The translations under genes and the position numbers were made by a program. From NCBI GenBank assembly GCA_035344155.1, contig DAORAL010000009.1, positions 66,120-130,119 on the forward strand: a DNA stretch of 64,000 bases, written 5' to 3'. Origin of the DNA: UBA1845 sp002338715. GTDB taxonomy: Bacteria; Planctomycetota; Phycisphaerae; UBA1845. This document shows positions 1 to 7,662 of this stretch, one piece after another (position 1 is the first letter of the stretch; every line of letters begins with the position of its first letter). Below the pieces are notes generated by a model. That model saw nothing but the letters and a program-made list of their open reading frames with translations. It was not told the DNA's origin and did no database searches.

Positions 1-729
1 GCGGCTCAGGTGAATTTCAACATCGCGTACGGGGATGTTGAGACGCTCGGCGATCTCATGTTCGTCGAGGTCAAACTGCTGGCGCAGAAGGTGATCGATG
101 CGGGCCTGCACAAATCGCGTTTGGGAATCATCGTCGGCTGGCAGATTGAGTGTCGCTGCGAATGCCTCGCGGGTGATGGCGGGATTTTCATCGAGGAGTT
201 TGCGGGCGTCATCGCGCAGCTGCTGCGGATCAAACGATGGCGGTGACGTTTCGAAAAAGAGCGCGACGTAGACGTTGCCCGCATTTCGAATCGCGGTGGC
301 CAACTCCCGGTCGTCATAGATGGCGTTGGCGATGGACGTTTCGCCCAAAACTTCGTCACCGGCTGCATCGGTATCGTAGTCGGGTTCGAGTCGCGGGTCG
401 GAGATGCGCCCGGGCGACGGTTCGGCGTAGACGATATCGAGCAGGATCGTTGCCGCGCCGCATTCATTGAGGATACCGACGAGGTCGGCTTGCATGCGGC
501 GGGGCCAGGGCCAACGGTGGATGCTTCGCAGGGCGTAGTCGTTGATGTCGATGAGGACGATGCGCGGGTCGGCATCGATCTGGTTGAAATGACGGAAGCC
601 CTGGTCGAGTTGATAGCGTGAGAGCGGTACAAACCAGCCAGCCAGGTATGCCAGCACCGCCAGCGTGGTGACGAAGGTGCCGACCGAAAACGCCCAGAGG
701 CGCCGCTTGATCCATTCGCTCAGGTTCAT
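1..729 (-). CDS. CHASE2-domain sensor protein (N-terminal part, cut by window edge)
   Basis: The minus-strand frame beginning with ATG at 729 stays open to the window edge, so 243 codons are visible and the C-terminus is missing. Residues about 12-35 form one membrane segment ending in LAYLAGWFVPL. The following extracellular part contains the block IVLIDINDYALRSI and a second block ATILLDIVY, which are the typical strands of a CHASE2 sensory domain. CHASE2 proteins usually continue through further membrane segments into an adenylate/guanylate cyclase, a Ser/Thr kinase or a histidine kinase; which output domain is present here cannot be seen. The gene lies downstream of trpD in the same orientation, with a palindromic repeat between them, so co-transcription is uncertain. 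Confidence 0.75.
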   Translation of the reverse strand, partial: MNLSEWIKRRLWAFSVGTFVTTLAVLAYLAGWFVPLSRYQLDQGFRHFNQIDADPRIVLIDINDYALRSIHRWPWPRRMQADLVGILNECGAATILLDIVYAEPSPGRISDPRLEPDYDTDAAGDEVLGETSIANAIYDDRELATAIRNAGNVYVALFFETSPPSFDPQQLRDDARKLLDENPAITREAFAATLNLPADDDSQTRFVQARIDHLLRQQFDLDEHEIAERLNIPVRDVEIHLSR

Positions 730-789
730 GCGGGCATCGTAAACGCACCGGCGAATGTCCGCCACGGTTCATCCGGCTCGATGGTGAAT

Positions 790-860
790 GTAGGGTGCGG
801 CTCGCCGCACCTTTTTGGAGGACTGGATTTGGATACCCGGTGCGGCGAGCCGCACCCTAC
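790..860. repeat. REP-like inverted repeat, GTAGGGTG family, CG-rich subtype
   Basis: Two 22-base arms at 790-811 and 839-860 are perfect reverse complements, separated by 27 bases. Each arm begins (or ends on the opposite strand) with GTAGGGTGCGGC and itself contains a smaller palindrome around GGCTCGCC. The right arm contains the stop codon of trpD (TAG at 857-859 on the minus strand). A related element with GTAGGGTGGGCC arms is found at 11748-11813 and at the right window edge, so this is a dispersed family. Confidence 0.85.
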
Positions 861-1918
861 GCGCTTTCTCTTGCGATTTGTGCCAGCTTTTCTTTCGCCG
901 CGCCGGAATCGATTGTCTCTGCCGCCAACTCGACGCCGTCTTTCAGCGTTTCGGTGACGCCGTACACCGTCATCGCTGCGGCTGCGTTGAGCACCGCGTG
1001 ATTGCGTTTCGGGCCTTGCTCGCCGTCCAGGATCGCCCGAACGCATGCCGCACTTTCAGATGGCGACGCGACGATCAGGTTATCGAGCGATGATGCGGGC
1101 AGTCCGACATCGCCCGGGTTGACCGTGTGCATTTTGATCGCACCGTCGCGCAACTCGCAGATGTGGGTCTTGCCGGTGATCGTCAGGTCGCAGAGTCCGT
1201 CTTCGCCATGCACGACCCACACGCGGGTGGCTCCGAGTTTCGCGAGAGCGTTGGCCATCAGGTCGAGATGGTCGTATCGACTCACGCCGAGGATTTGAAA
1301 CTCCGCGCCAGCCGGGTTGGCCAGCGGTCCCAGCAGGTTGAACATCGTCCGTGCGCCGATCGCCTTGCGGACGGGAACAGCGTGCACCATCGCCGGGTGC
1401 AGATGGGGTGCGTGCATGAATGCCAGGTTGCAGCGTTTGAGGCATCGCTCCAATGTGGGGATGTCGGCTTCGAGGTTGATGCCCAGTTCGATGAGCACTT
1501 CACTGCTGCCGCTGACCCGTGTGTTGGTGCGGTTACCATGCTTGGCGACGACAGCCCCGCCGGCGGCTGCGATGATCGCTGCCGTCGTCGAAACGTTAAA
1601 GGTGCTGATGCCATCACCGCCGGTTCCGCAGGTGTCGATGCACGGGCGGATGGAGCTGACGCGTTTCGCCGCCTGCCGCATCGCTTCTGCCGCCCCGACG
1701 AGCTCGTCCACCGTTTCGCCCTTGGTCTTCAGCGCGCAGATCAATGCTGCCGTCCATTGCGGTTCGAGCGCGCCAGACATCATCGACGTGAACGTCTCCC
1801 GCGTTTCTTCGCGCGTCAGGTTCTCGCCCTTCTGCACGCGGCGGATCTGTTTTCGAATGGTCGGCTGCACGCTTACTGGAATCCTTGGTGATGTTTCGTC
1901 CCATTGGTCAGGTGCCAA
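857..1918 (-). CDS. trpD: anthranilate phosphoribosyltransferase
   Basis: TrpD transfers the phosphoribosyl group of PRPP to anthranilate, the second step of the tryptophan branch, in the cytoplasm. The 353-residue product shows the PRPP-binding glycine motif CGTGGDG, the NVSTTAA block, KHGNR, and the anthranilate-pocket region with HPAMV and ARTMFNLLGPLANP. Length is normal for the family. In the loop after KHGNR the usual VSSKSG is replaced by TNTRVSG, a local divergence in an otherwise standard enzyme. No other trp gene is nearby, so the pathway genes appear scattered. The first ATG overlaps the region upstream of the divergent mnmE; the N-terminal 15 residues are unusual and the start could lie a little further in. 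The stop codon falls inside a REP-like palindrome. Confidence 0.95.
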   Translation of the reverse strand: MAPDQWDETSPRIPVSVQPTIRKQIRRVQKGENLTREETRETFTSMMSGALEPQWTAALICALKTKGETVDELVGAAEAMRQAAKRVSSIRPCIDTCGTGGDGISTFNVSTTAAIIAAAGGAVVAKHGNRTNTRVSGSSEVLIELGINLEADIPTLERCLKRCNLAFMHAPHLHPAMVHAVPVRKAIGARTMFNLLGPLANPAGAEFQILGVSRYDHLDLMANALAKLGATRVWVVHGEDGLCDLTITGKTHICELRDGAIKMHTVNPGDVGLPASSLDNLIVASPSESAACVRAILDGEQGPKRNHAVLNAAAAMTVYGVTETLKDGVELAAETIDSGAAKEKLAQIARESA

Positions 1919-1987
1919 CGGAGTCAGTACAGTGTAGCAGATTCAAGGGTGAAGTTTGATTGCGATTGGATATCGGACGGTCAAAAC

Positions 1988-3409
1988 GTGGATGGTGCAT
2001 CGTCAAATTACGCGGATGTCGATGATACGATCGTGGCTGTCTGCACCGCACGGGGCGTGGCGCCGCGAGGCATCGTGCGCCTTTCCGGACCCGATGCGTT
2101 GGCAATCACGCAAGCCGTCTTTGAGTCTGCGTCGCCCGACGCCTTGTCGAAACCGCTCGGTTTTCGCCGCATTGATGGCCACATCGTCTTCGATCATCAC
2201 CACCGCGCCCCCGCGCAGGCCTACGTTTTTACCGAACCCCACAGCTACACCCGGCAGGATTCGGTCGAACTGCACACCGTCGGCGCAGCCCCCGTGTTGG
2301 AAATGCTCGTCGAACGCTGCATCCGAGCCGGCGCCCGACCCGCGCACCCCGGCGAATTTACTGCGCGGGCGTATCTTTCCGGTGCATTAACCCTGTCAGC
2401 CGCCGAAGCCGTCGCAACAACGATCCACGCCCGCACCGATGCCCAGCTGCGATCCGCCCGCAAGGTGATGCGGGGCGACCTGCGCGACACGATCGTCGCG
2501 TGGCAGGATGCGTTGGCCGATCTGCTTTCGCTGGTGGTCGCCGACATCGACTTTGCGGAAGAACCGATCGATTTTATTTCGACCGATGAGCTGGCGTCGA
2601 AGGTTGCGGACCTTCACGGGCGACTCGGCGCGTTGATTCGATCGTCCGAATCGCAATCGCGGATCGACGCGGTGCCCCACGTGCTGCTTTTGGGTCTGCC
2701 CAATGCGGGTAAGAGTACGCTGCTCAATGCGCTGACCGGAATCGATCGGGCGATTGCGTCGGCTGTCTCGGGCACAACCCGCGACATTCTTTCTGCGCCG
2801 GCGACGCTCGATGGCATCGAAGCGATCTTGTTGGATTCTGCTGGCGTCGATGACAGCCCTGATCTTGTGCTCGTTCATGCGCGGCAGCGGGCGCAGGAGG
2901 AAGCCGGTCGCGTCGATCTGGTGTGCATCACGGTGGACGTGTCGCAGCCGCTCGATGCCGAGGGGATTGCACGGCTCAAGCGGTTGGCCGATGGGCCCAA
3001 GATGTTGATCGGAACCAAGTTCGACCTTCTTGGCGGTGATCGAAGTGATTGTACGTCAGCTTTGCGGCAGGTTGTGGACATGCCAGTCAGCGTGGTGAGT
3101 GCGGCATCGGGCGAGGGGATCGACGATCTTCGCAGGATGATGGCCCGCGAATTGATCGCGCAGGCGACGGACGCGGAGCACAGCGCCATCTCGCTTTCGA
3201 CCAATCAGCACGTCGCGCTCACGACGGCCAACGATGCATTGGTGCGATGTCTGGAATTGACGACGACTTCCGACAACTTGCTGGACATCGCCGAATTGGT
3301 CGCGCTTGAATTGCGGGAGGCGTTGGATTCGCTGGCATTGACGACCGGAACGGTTTCGACGGACGATCTGCTGGGTCGCATTTTCTCGTCATTTTGTATT
3401 GGAAAGTGA
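1988..3409 (+). CDS. mnmE: tRNA modification GTPase MnmE (TrmE)
   Basis: MnmE works with MnmG to install the carboxymethylaminomethyl or aminomethyl group on U34 of certain tRNAs. The order of domains is standard: a folate-binding N-terminal domain (DTIVAVCTARG, HPGEFTARA), a helical domain split by a Ras-like GTPase domain, and the C-terminal FCIGK containing the catalytic cysteine. GTPase motifs visible are GLPNAGKST (G1) and GTTRDI (G2). G3 is DSAG instead of DTAG, and G4 reads GTKFDL instead of NKxDL, which is atypical for guanine specificity. I start it at GTG 1988 (473 residues); the upstream ATG at 1904 would overlap divergent trpD and adds 28 residues with no family similarity. Confidence 0.93.
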   Translation: MDGASSNYADVDDTIVAVCTARGVAPRGIVRLSGPDALAITQAVFESASPDALSKPLGFRRIDGHIVFDHHHRAPAQAYVFTEPHSYTRQDSVELHTVGAAPVLEMLVERCIRAGARPAHPGEFTARAYLSGALTLSAAEAVATTIHARTDAQLRSARKVMRGDLRDTIVAWQDALADLLSLVVADIDFAEEPIDFISTDELASKVADLHGRLGALIRSSESQSRIDAVPHVLLLGLPNAGKSTLLNALTGIDRAIASAVSGTTRDILSAPATLDGIEAILLDSAGVDDSPDLVLVHARQRAQEEAGRVDLVCITVDVSQPLDAEGIARLKRLADGPKMLIGTKFDLLGGDRSDCTSALRQVVDMPVSVVSAASGEGIDDLRRMMARELIAQATDAEHSAISLSTNQHVALTTANDALVRCLELTTTSDNLLDIAELVALELREALDSLALTTGTVSTDDLLGRIFSSFCIGK

Positions 3410-3488
3410 TGCTTTTGAAACTGTTCAACTTCTCGCCGGTACAACGACAAGATCCAAAATCGACGACAATGACCAACTGCGGTTTCAA

Positions 3489-3517
3489 TTGACACCAAAA
3501 TTCGCGCCAGTTACAAA
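3489..3517 (+). promoter_or_regulatory. sigma70-type promoter of the mla operon
   Basis: TTGACA at 3489-3494 is a perfect -35 box, followed after 17 bases by TACAAA at 3512-3517 (4 of 6 matches to the -10 consensus). It lies 71 bases upstream of the mlaE start in the 178-base gap after mnmE, the expected place for an operon promoter. This is sequence pattern only; no transcript data. Confidence 0.55.
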
Positions 3518-3587
3518 CAGTCCGGCGTTTGTGTGAACAAGCGTGCATCCCGCCAAAGGGGCAGGTCGGCGAAGGACAGGGTTGGCT

Positions 3588-4400
3588 ATGATCATCACAA
3601 CGATCGGCAGGAAGACAAACAACTCGCTCGAAGCATTCGGTCAGTTCTGGATGTTTTGTCTGAGGACGACCCGTTGGATGTTCACCGGGATGTTCCAATA
3701 CAGAAACTGGCGGTTGGTGATGCCGCAGTTTTATGAAGTCGGTAACCGTTCGCTGCCGGTCATCGCGATCACCGGTACGTTCGTCGGGATGGTGCTGGCT
3801 GTTCAGGCGTACGACCAGTTGCACGCGGCTGGCTTTGCGGAGCGCATGGGGGTGCTGTTGAATTTGACGCTCGTCCAGGAACTCGGACCGGTGTTGGCCG
3901 CGGTGATGCTTGCCGGTCGGGTCGGCGGGGCGCTGACGGCTGAGCTTGGCACGATGAACGTGACGGAGCAGATTGATGCGCTGCGTGCGATGGGATCTGA
4001 TCCGATTCGCTATCTTGTGGTGCCGCGATTTCTGGCGTGTTTGATTTTGTGCCCCGTGTTGACGCTGTTTGCCGACGTGTGCGGATCGGTGGCTGGTTCG
4101 TGGATCGCGGTCGGGCTGAAAGACATTCCCTACGAGCCCTACAGTTACTACACGATGGACGCGGTGGCCAAGTGGGACATGGGCGTCGGGTTTATCAAGA
4201 GTTTGATCTTCGGGTGGATCATCGGGATGGTCGCCTGCTACAAGGGGTTTCATTGTCGGGCTGGGGCTGAAGGCGTGGGGCGGGCGTGTACTGAGGCGTT
4301 CGTCGCGACGTTTATCGCCATCCTCATCGTGGACTTCTTCATCGCGAGCTTCAGCACGGGTTTGTACAAAGTTCTCTACGGTTTCAAATCGTTGGTTTAA
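3588..4400 (+). CDS. mlaE: MlaE-family phospholipid ABC transporter permease
   Basis: Inner-membrane permease of an Mla-type system that moves phospholipids between inner and outer membranes. The 270-residue product has about five hydrophobic segments and the MlaE signature regions TGTFVGMVLAVQAY, LVQELGPVLAAVMLAGRVGGA and AELGTMNVTEQIDALRAMG. The start at ATG 3588 is preceded by AAGGA; the in-frame ATG at 3543 would add 15 basic residues without a ribosome-binding site. It is followed by mlaF after 12 bases and then mlaD, the canonical order. Its presence supports a genuine outer membrane. No mlaC or mlaB lies in the cluster. Confidence 0.93.
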   Translation: MIITTIGRKTNNSLEAFGQFWMFCLRTTRWMFTGMFQYRNWRLVMPQFYEVGNRSLPVIAITGTFVGMVLAVQAYDQLHAAGFAERMGVLLNLTLVQELGPVLAAVMLAGRVGGALTAELGTMNVTEQIDALRAMGSDPIRYLVVPRFLACLILCPVLTLFADVCGSVAGSWIAVGLKDIPYEPYSYYTMDAVAKWDMGVGFIKSLIFGWIIGMVACYKGFHCRAGAEGVGRACTEAFVATFIAILIVDFFIASFSTGLYKVLYGFKSLV

Positions 4401-4412
4401 ACGTTGGCAGCA

Positions 4413-5237
4413 ATGACCGAAAGCGAATCCAGACAATCCAATGCCAGCTCAGCCAATGGCGGCGATTCCGTCGTCGAGTTGCGCGGCGTCAGCAAGCGCT
4501 TCGGCTCTCTCGAAGTGCTGCGCGATGTCAGCGTGAAGTTTCGCCGCGGTGAGACTGCCGTGATCATCGGCGCGTCGGGTGCGGGCAAGAGTGTGATCCT
4601 CAAGCACATCGTGTCGCTGCTCAAGCCGGATACCGGTGAAGTCCACTGTCGCGGCGAGCGGATCGATACGATGACCGAACGTGAACTCGTGGCCGTGCGA
4701 ACGCATTTCGGATTCCTGTTTCAGATGGGGGCGTTGTTCGATTCGCTGACGGTGGCGCAGAACGTCGCGTTTCCATTGGTCGAGCACACCAAACGAACGG
4801 CGGCAGACATCGCCAAAACCGTCTCTGAAAAACTGCGGATGGTCGGTCTCGACGGATTGCAGGAAAAGAAACCGGCGCAGCTTTCTGGCGGTCAGCGCAA
4901 ACGTGTCGGCTTGGCCCGGGCGATCGCGCTCGATCCTGAGATCATTCTGTACGACGAACCCACGACGGGATTGGACCCGATTCGCTCCGATATCATCAAT
5001 GAACTCATCATCAAATTGCAGCGTGAGCTTAACGTGACCAGCATCGTCGTCACGCACGATATGGCCAGCGTTCGCAAGATCGGCGACCGGGTCGTGATGT
5101 TGCACGAAGGCCAGTTCATCTTTGACGGTTCGCCCGAAGAGATGGAAACCAGCGACGTGAAGATCGTGCGGCAGTTTGTCGAGGGGCGGGCAGAGGATGA
5201 GCAGCTTGCAGGTATTCGCATGAAAGGCAAACCATGA
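4413..5237 (+). CDS. mlaF: MlaF-family ABC transporter ATPase
   Basis: Cytoplasmic ATPase that powers the MlaE permease. The 274-residue protein contains the Walker A motif GASGAGKS, the Q-loop region FLFQMGALFDSLTV typical of MlaF/Ttg2A, the signature LSGGQRKRVGLARA, the Walker B region IILYDEPTTGLDP and the switch histidine in VVTHDM. I start at ATG 4413; a TTG three codons earlier (4404) is also possible, and neither has a strong Shine-Dalgarno. Its stop overlaps the mlaD start by four bases (ATGA), implying translational coupling. Family assignment is secure; the exact lipid cargo is inferred. Confidence 0.93.
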   Translation: MTESESRQSNASSANGGDSVVELRGVSKRFGSLEVLRDVSVKFRRGETAVIIGASGAGKSVILKHIVSLLKPDTGEVHCRGERIDTMTERELVAVRTHFGFLFQMGALFDSLTVAQNVAFPLVEHTKRTAADIAKTVSEKLRMVGLDGLQEKKPAQLSGGQRKRVGLARAIALDPEIILYDEPTTGLDPIRSDIINELIIKLQRELNVTSIVVTHDMASVRKIGDRVVMLHEGQFIFDGSPEEMETSDVKIVRQFVEGRAEDEQLAGIRMKGKP

Positions 5238-6331
5238 ACGAATCAAAAAGGAACTTCGCGGTTGGGTTGTTCATGATTGGGGGAATCGCCGTCCTTGGAT
5301 ACCTGATGGTGCTCTTCGGTGAAGCGCCGGGTTGGCTTGGCGGTGCGGAGTACGAACTGCGCATCGAAGTCAATGAGATTTCCGGCATCGATGACGGAAC
5401 GCCGATCTACCTCAACGGCATCAAAGTCGGGCGGGTGACAACGTTGAACTTCCTCGACATGGCCCATCCCGAGATGGGCGTCGTCCTTATGGGTAAAATC
5501 AAGAACGAGTTCAGCATCCCCGTCGGTGCACGTGCGGAGTGCATCAGCCCGACGCTTGGCATCGGTCGGGGTCGCGTTGATATTTTTGCGAGCGGAGGCA
5601 GCGGTCACATCGAACCCGGCGGCGCGATCAAGGGTGTGATGGTCGATTCGCTTGAGCGCATTTTCCCAGAGCAGATGGCCACCTCGTTTGAAAAAACGGT
5701 CGTCGGGATCGGCGATTTTGCCGAAGCCTACGCACCGGTGGCGAATGACGTTCACGAGCTCTTGAAGATTCGCACCGTCGGTGAAGTCGACAGCGATCCG
5801 GAAAAGATGGCAGCCAATCTTTACACGGCTGTCCAGCGACTGGATCAGGTGCTCAAGAGTCTCGGTGAAGTCGTCGGTGATACTGAGATGCGCGGCAAGC
5901 TCCACGCGGTGATGGACAATCTGCTGGCGATGACCGAAGACGCAAAAGTGGCGATGTCCGATCTTCGCGAGACCACCGCGGCGCTCAAGACCGACATGGC
6001 CAAGATCACGAAAGGGGCAGAGCAAGCGCTAACCAGCATCGACACCAGGGTCAACGAGCTAGCCGACGCGGCGCTGCCGACGCTCGATCATGCGGCGAAG
6101 ACGGCGTCGAACCTGCACCGCGTTTCGGACAAGATCGCCGACGGTGAAGGCACGCTCGGGCGACTGCTCAACGATGAGCGGCTTTACGAAGCGACGCTCC
6201 TGGCGATCCAGCGCGTCCAGGACATGGTCGATTCGTTTAGACGGTTGGCCGAGCGGTTCGAACGTCGCGGGCGGATTGGTTTGGAAGTCGGCGGATTCCC
6301 GGCGGATCAGCCGCTGTCTGAACCCAAGTAA
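5234..6331 (+). CDS. mlaD: MlaD-family MCE-domain lipid-transport protein
   Basis: MCE-domain component anchored in the inner membrane, with its domain in the periplasm, that forms the ring channel of Mla transporters. The 365-residue product has one N-terminal membrane segment (residues about 8-28, VGLFMIGGIAVLGYLMVLF), then an MCE domain with NGIKVGRVTTL and GARAECISPTLGIGRG, and a long helical C-terminal extension (about 150-350) that may form the needle-like or coiled part. E. coli MlaD is only about 180 residues, so this is the long type. It overlaps mlaF by four bases. Its 3' end overlaps the convergent glycosyltransferase gene by 25 bases. Confidence 0.9.
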   Translation: MNESKRNFAVGLFMIGGIAVLGYLMVLFGEAPGWLGGAEYELRIEVNEISGIDDGTPIYLNGIKVGRVTTLNFLDMAHPEMGVVLMGKIKNEFSIPVGARAECISPTLGIGRGRVDIFASGGSGHIEPGGAIKGVMVDSLERIFPEQMATSFEKTVVGIGDFAEAYAPVANDVHELLKIRTVGEVDSDPEKMAANLYTAVQRLDQVLKSLGEVVGDTEMRGKLHAVMDNLLAMTEDAKVAMSDLRETTAALKTDMAKITKGAEQALTSIDTRVNELADAALPTLDHAAKTASNLHRVSDKIADGEGTLGRLLNDERLYEATLLAIQRVQDMVDSFRRLAERFERRGRIGLEVGGFPADQPLSEPK

Positions 6332-7626
6332 GGTTGGCTTTGATCGCGGGCGCGTTTTCTCCAGACGTATTCGACAATCAACGCAAGTGCGAATGGCCCA
6401 TACCATGCCGCGAACACCCACGTCGGCATGACCCATTCGCCGGTCTGCGATCGGTGACTTTCGGCTTCAAAGTACACGGCTGCGGTAACGCAAAGCATCA
6501 GCCAGGCAACGCGCACGCGCGACCACGCAAAGAACAGCGTCCACGTCAGATACCACGCATGCACCACGGGCAGCGCCAGAAACAGCACCGCGAAGATGCG
6601 CGTGGCATACCGTGGCAAGTCGAGGCGTTTCGAGGAAATGTATATCGCAAACACAGCCACGACCAGCGCGGCGAACATGCGCGCCCGACGATCACCCAAA
6701 ATCGGCTCGGTTAACGTGACGAGAGCGCCCAGGCTTGAAGTTGAGCCACCGAACCGCAGCAGGCTGTCGAACACGTGCCAACCCGCGTCACTGTATGGCA
6801 GGTAACATCCCACCATGACGGCTATCGCCGCAAGAACCGCAATGGGCCGGCGAAACATGAGCCAAGGCAAGAGTACAATCGCCACCGTCTTGGCTGAGAT
6901 TGCGACACCGATGAGTGCTCCACATTTCCAGAAATGCTGGCGGTGTCCACAGATCGACGCGCCGGCCAACGCGAGCAGCATCAACGTGTCCTGATGCCCA
7001 TCGATGGCGAACGACGTGATCGTGAGCGGGCACAGCGCATATAGTGCGGCCCAGTGCGGCGATCGATTCAGTAGTAGCAGCAAGCGCCCCACAACTGCGA
7101 TCGCGAGCAATTCAATGAAAACGAGAAACCCCTTAACGATGTAAACCGAGTTGCCGAGTGCGCTGGTCAACCGAAACACCAACTGCGAAAGCGGCGGATA
7201 AATCGCCGGGTAATCGGGGTGGTTGATCTTCGGCCAATTGGGATCTTCGCGGATGAGGAGAGGGTCGTTCGTGTTTGCGGGGATGGTGGTGTACGGGTTT
7301 GCGCCGTATCGCTGGATTTTTCCTTCCCAGACGTATCGATGCAGATCGTCGCTGGGCACGGTGTGCAAAAGCGCGAGGCGAATCGCGACGATTCCCACCA
7401 TCCACAACGACCACGATCCCGAGCGCGCGGTATCGCCGCGAAAAAGTGAACGTGCGATGAGGCCAAAGCCGACGGCTCCCGCAACCCACGCCAATTGAAA
7501 TACGCGCAAGTGTTGGCGATAGTCGCCGAGAATCGCGCACGTCACCACGAAGCCAGCAACGAGCAGCCAACCGACCACGATCGGTTTAGCCAGTCCGGCG
7601 CCGTTGGTATCCTTCGTTGTGCGCAT
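6307..7626 (-). CDS. GT-C type integral-membrane glycosyltransferase
   Basis: A 439-residue protein with roughly ten hydrophobic segments. The first large loop holds the motif DDLHRYVWEGKIQRYGANPY, characteristic of polyprenyl-phosphate-sugar dependent mannosyl/glycosyltransferases of the GT-C fold (GT39/GT87-like), where the acidic pair binds the metal or donor. A second conserved loop is DHPDYPAIYPPLSQ-like here (INHPDYPAIYPPLSQ). It probably adds a sugar to a lipid or protein acceptor on the periplasmic side; donor and acceptor are unknown. It follows the GT2 gene upstream by 36 bases on the same strand and may share its transcript. The last 25 bases overlap the 3' end of mlaD on the other strand. 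Confidence 0.75.
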   Translation of the reverse strand: MRTTKDTNGAGLAKPIVVGWLLVAGFVVTCAILGDYRQHLRVFQLAWVAGAVGFGLIARSLFRGDTARSGSWSLWMVGIVAIRLALLHTVPSDDLHRYVWEGKIQRYGANPYTTIPANTNDPLLIREDPNWPKINHPDYPAIYPPLSQLVFRLTSALGNSVYIVKGFLVFIELLAIAVVGRLLLLLNRSPHWAALYALCPLTITSFAIDGHQDTLMLLALAGASICGHRQHFWKCGALIGVAISAKTVAIVLLPWLMFRRPIAVLAAIAVMVGCYLPYSDAGWHVFDSLLRFGGSTSSLGALVTLTEPILGDRRARMFAALVVAVFAIYISSKRLDLPRYATRIFAVLFLALPVVHAWYLTWTLFFAWSRVRVAWLMLCVTAAVYFEAESHRSQTGEWVMPTWVFAAWYGPFALALIVEYVWRKRARDQSQPYLGSDSG

Positions 7627-7662
7627 GGTTTGCAGGAAGGAAGCTGGTGTGCCTCAGCCGAG

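Noticed and set aside
6..632. A 208-codon minus-strand open frame at the left edge, rich in Ser, Thr and Arg
   Set aside because: It is out of frame with the CHASE2 gene covering the same bases; composition is typical of a shadow and no family pattern is seen.
3219..4436. A 405-codon minus-strand frame opposite mnmE and mlaE, rich in His, Arg and Gln
   Set aside because: Antisense shadow of two clearly real genes; no ribosome-binding site, and low-complexity charged composition.
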